From assembly GCA_964404605.1 (NCBI GenBank), contig CAYOKT010000112.1, forward strand, positions 1-7,711: a stretch of 7,711 nucleotides of DNA, written 5' to 3'. The position numbers were made by a program, and so were the translations under genes. Origin of the DNA: CAYOKT01 sp964404605. Lineage in GTDB: Bacteria; Electryoneota; Electryoneia; Electryoneales; Electryoneaceae. This document shows positions 7,171-7,711 of this stretch, one piece after another. Each line of letters begins with the position of its first letter. Within the stretch, counting starts at the first letter, position 1. Under the pieces are notes generated by a model that searched no databases, had not been told where the DNA came from, and worked only from the letters and a program-made list of their open reading frames with translations.

Positions 7171-7243
7171 GAGTGCACGGGGGCTCCGGGGTGAGGATAC
7201 ATTGCCGGCGAAACCCTTTAGTTTACGAAAAAACAAGAGATAA

Positions 7244-7266
7244 GAAACAGCGCTGTTGAAACAGCG
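7244..7266. repeat. Direct repeat GAAACAGCG twice, 14-bp period, with a palindrome
   Basis: GAAACAGCG occurs at 7244-7252 and 7258-7266. The first copy is part of the perfect 12-bp palindrome AACAGCGCTGTT (7246-7257). Together they give three copies of ACAGCG, two direct and one inverted, inside the AT-rich island. This arrangement suits a protein-binding site; the binding protein is unknown. Confidence 0.45.
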
Positions 7267-7284
7267 AACAATATGGCACGCGAA

Positions 7285-7313
7285 TTGCTGTAATTCTGTT
7301 ATGGTGATACACA
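7285..7313 (+). promoter_or_regulatory. Candidate extended -10 promoter overlapped by a dyad
   Basis: TTGCTG (7285-7290) is followed after 17 bp by TACACA (7308-7313), preceded by TG one base upstream as in extended -10 promoters. The dyad GAATT-N5-AATTC (7282-7296) covers the -35 box. Initiation would fall near 7320, at the base of the first stem-loop (7318-7339). The match to consensus is modest. Confidence 0.25.
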
Positions 7314-7317
7314 TGAT

Positions 7318-7503
7318 CCGACCGGTCCTGTTCGGTCGGCGCAAGTGCAAATCCGGCATGATGTCCCCCGGTTTGAGCAGCGGTGCGGGAGCGACGACCG
7401 GGGACATGTGGACCGATTTACTTGAGATGGTCCACGGGGAAACCGCCCATTGACAACTTCTGCCACGACTCGTGGACCGGTTCACCAGAAGCGGTCCACG
7501 AGT
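7318..7503 (+). ncRNA. Candidate structured leader: four consecutive stem-loops
   Basis: Four inverted repeats follow one another without overlap. (A) CCGACCG-N8-CGGTCGG, 7318-7339. (B) ATGTCCCCCGGT pairing with ACCGGGGACAT with one bulged C and a 24-nt loop, 7361-7407. (C) GTGGACC-N14-GGTCCAC, 7408-7435, starting at the base where B ends. (D) ACTCGTGGACCG-N12-CGGTCCACGAGT, 7468-7503, a perfect 12-bp stem. The Shine-Dalgarno of the zinc-ribbon gene begins 11 nt after D. Such a chain in a 5' leader could be a riboregulator or a substrate for the downstream protein. It could equally be a set of DNA operator sites. It matches no RNA class I recognise. Confidence 0.35.
7408..7500. repeat. Two copies of a 29-bp dyad unit, 64 bp apart
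   Basis: Units at 7408-7436 and 7472-7500 match at 22 of 29 positions. Both ends (GTGGACCG and GGTCCACG) are identical, as are scattered loop bases (TT, AC, GA). Half-sites within a unit are 21 bp apart and units are 64 bp apart, close to 2 and 6 turns of DNA, so all four half-sites would face the same side. Confidence 0.6.
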
Positions 7504-7514
7504 GCCCGGGGGGA

Positions 7515-7521
7515 AAGGAGG
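7515..7521 (+). promoter_or_regulatory. Perfect Shine-Dalgarno of the zinc-ribbon gene
   Basis: AAGGAGG stands 8 nt before ATG 7530, the strongest ribosome-binding site in the window. It supports a real gene although its end lies outside the window. Confidence 0.75.
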
Positions 7522-7529
7522 GTAAGCCG

Positions 7530-7711
7530 ATGAAGGAGTACGCGACTTATCCGAGGGGGCGGAGACAGGAGCGCTGGTACCGTGCGAGCCGCAACGCCGG
7601 TACATGCGTCCACTGCGGTCGGCAGAGCCAGTGGCGTTCGGTGCAGAACCGTTGCTGGCGCTGTGAGCTGGAGGCGATCAAGGCTCGCCGGCCGCTCTAC
7701 CTGGATCGCGA
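7530..7711 (+). CDS. Small zinc-ribbon protein (3' end outside the window)
   Basis: The frame is open from ATG 7530 to the right edge (60 codons) behind a consensus Shine-Dalgarno. The visible N-terminus is rich in Arg, Tyr and Trp (RGRRQERWYRASRNAG). Then C26-x2-C29-G and, 12 residues later, C42-x2-C45 form a probable four-cysteine zinc ribbon, followed by a charged helix-like stretch (ELEAIKARRPLYLDR). Many short, uncharacterised bacterial and phage proteins share the pattern basic helix, G-x-C-x2-C-G, C-x2-C, basic helix, and are presumed to bind nucleic acid. The visible part shows no HNH, transposase or sigma-factor motif. The structured or dyad-rich leader directly upstream may be a site bound by this protein or by its regulator; that is inference. 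The full length is unknown. Confidence 0.7.
   Translation, partial: MKEYATYPRGRRQERWYRASRNAGTCVHCGRQSQWRSVQNRCWRCELEAIKARRPLYLDR

Larger units (their letters stand above)
7093..7529. other. Palindrome-rich intergenic region with an AT-rich island
   Basis: These 437 bases lie between the DUF4175-like gene and the zinc-ribbon gene. In order they hold: two TGCGCA sites (7104-7120); a 6-bp dyad ACCGGC-N13-GCCGGT (7131-7155); a TATAAT box overlapping the palindrome ATACGCGTAT (7158-7170); an AT-rich island (7211-7315, 40 G/C of 105 bases); a 9-bp direct repeat with a palindrome (7244-7266); a GAATT/AATTC dyad (7282-7296); and four successive larger inverted repeats (7318-7503). No tRNA or T-tract terminator on the forward strand was found. 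One short open frame (7313-7453) overlaps the dyads but is weakly supported. Confidence 0.6.

Noticed and set aside
7221..7240. Reverse-strand terminator at the A-run 7228-7233
   Set aside because: Read on the reverse strand the T-run is not preceded by a GC-rich hairpin, and no reverse-strand gene ends here.
7318..7339. tRNA gene
   Set aside because: GTTCGGTC resembles a T-loop, but no acceptor, D or anticodon arms can be placed around it.
7450..7455. TTGACA as a -35 box for the zinc-ribbon gene
   Set aside because: The hexamer is perfect, but at 16-18 bp downstream there is only GC-rich sequence within the dyad (TGGACC region), so no -10 box accompanies it.
7408..7503. CRISPR array
   Set aside because: There are only two imperfect, dyad-symmetric repeat units and a single 35-bp spacer-like gap, with no further copies or cas genes.
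7408..7529. Type III toxin-antitoxin locus (repeat RNA before a toxin gene)
   Set aside because: Only two spaced copies are present rather than a tandem array, no terminator separates them from the gene, and the downstream product is a zinc-ribbon protein rather than a ToxN-like endoribonuclease.
7318..7529. OMEGA/HEARO-type guide RNA before an IscB/IsrB nuclease
   Set aside because: The downstream protein start lacks the PLMP-type N-terminus of those nucleases and the visible residues contain no RuvC or HNH motif.

Overview
The window is a GC-rich bacterial segment (about 70 % GC by eye) in which every supported gene reads left to right. It carries four complete genes, one gene cut by the right edge, and a possible tail of another gene at the left edge. 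Two predicted lipoproteins, a giant DUF4175-type membrane protein and very GC-rich codon use suggest a Gram-negative, high-GC lineage. A group such as Gemmatimonadota or another FCB-related phylum would fit, but no taxonomic marker is present, so this is only an inference.

Layout: 1-59 is a possible C-terminal tail of an upstream gene. 322-1428 encodes a beta-propeller-like lipoprotein. 1429-1779 is non-coding, with a strong hairpin and a candidate promoter. 1780-3039 encodes a lipoprotein built of about 12 HEAT repeats, starting at GTG behind a strong Shine-Dalgarno. 3174-3611 encodes a small three-helix membrane protein of unknown function. 3706-7092 encodes a 1128-residue DUF4175-like protein: three membrane helices, a beta-rich middle part and a roughly 600-residue coiled-coil C-terminal part. 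7093-7529 is non-coding and unusually rich in palindromes and dyads. 7530 to the right edge begins a small zinc-ribbon protein.

The first four products are all predicted envelope proteins. Two are protein-interaction scaffolds (propeller, HEAT) anchored by lipid and two are integral membrane proteins. They could contribute to a common envelope function, but gaps of 351, 134 and 94 bp and separate candidate promoters mean a single operon is not shown.

The most unusual part is 7093-7529. It contains an AT-rich island (7211-7315, 38 % GC by hand count) with direct repeats and palindromes. Next comes a run of four consecutive inverted repeats (7318-7503) that ends just before the perfect Shine-Dalgarno of the zinc-ribbon gene. 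Two of these dyads are diverged copies of one 29-bp unit exactly 64 bp apart, and both differences in the flanking pairs keep RNA base pairing. The region is either a structured leader RNA or a multi-site operator; the sequence alone cannot decide.
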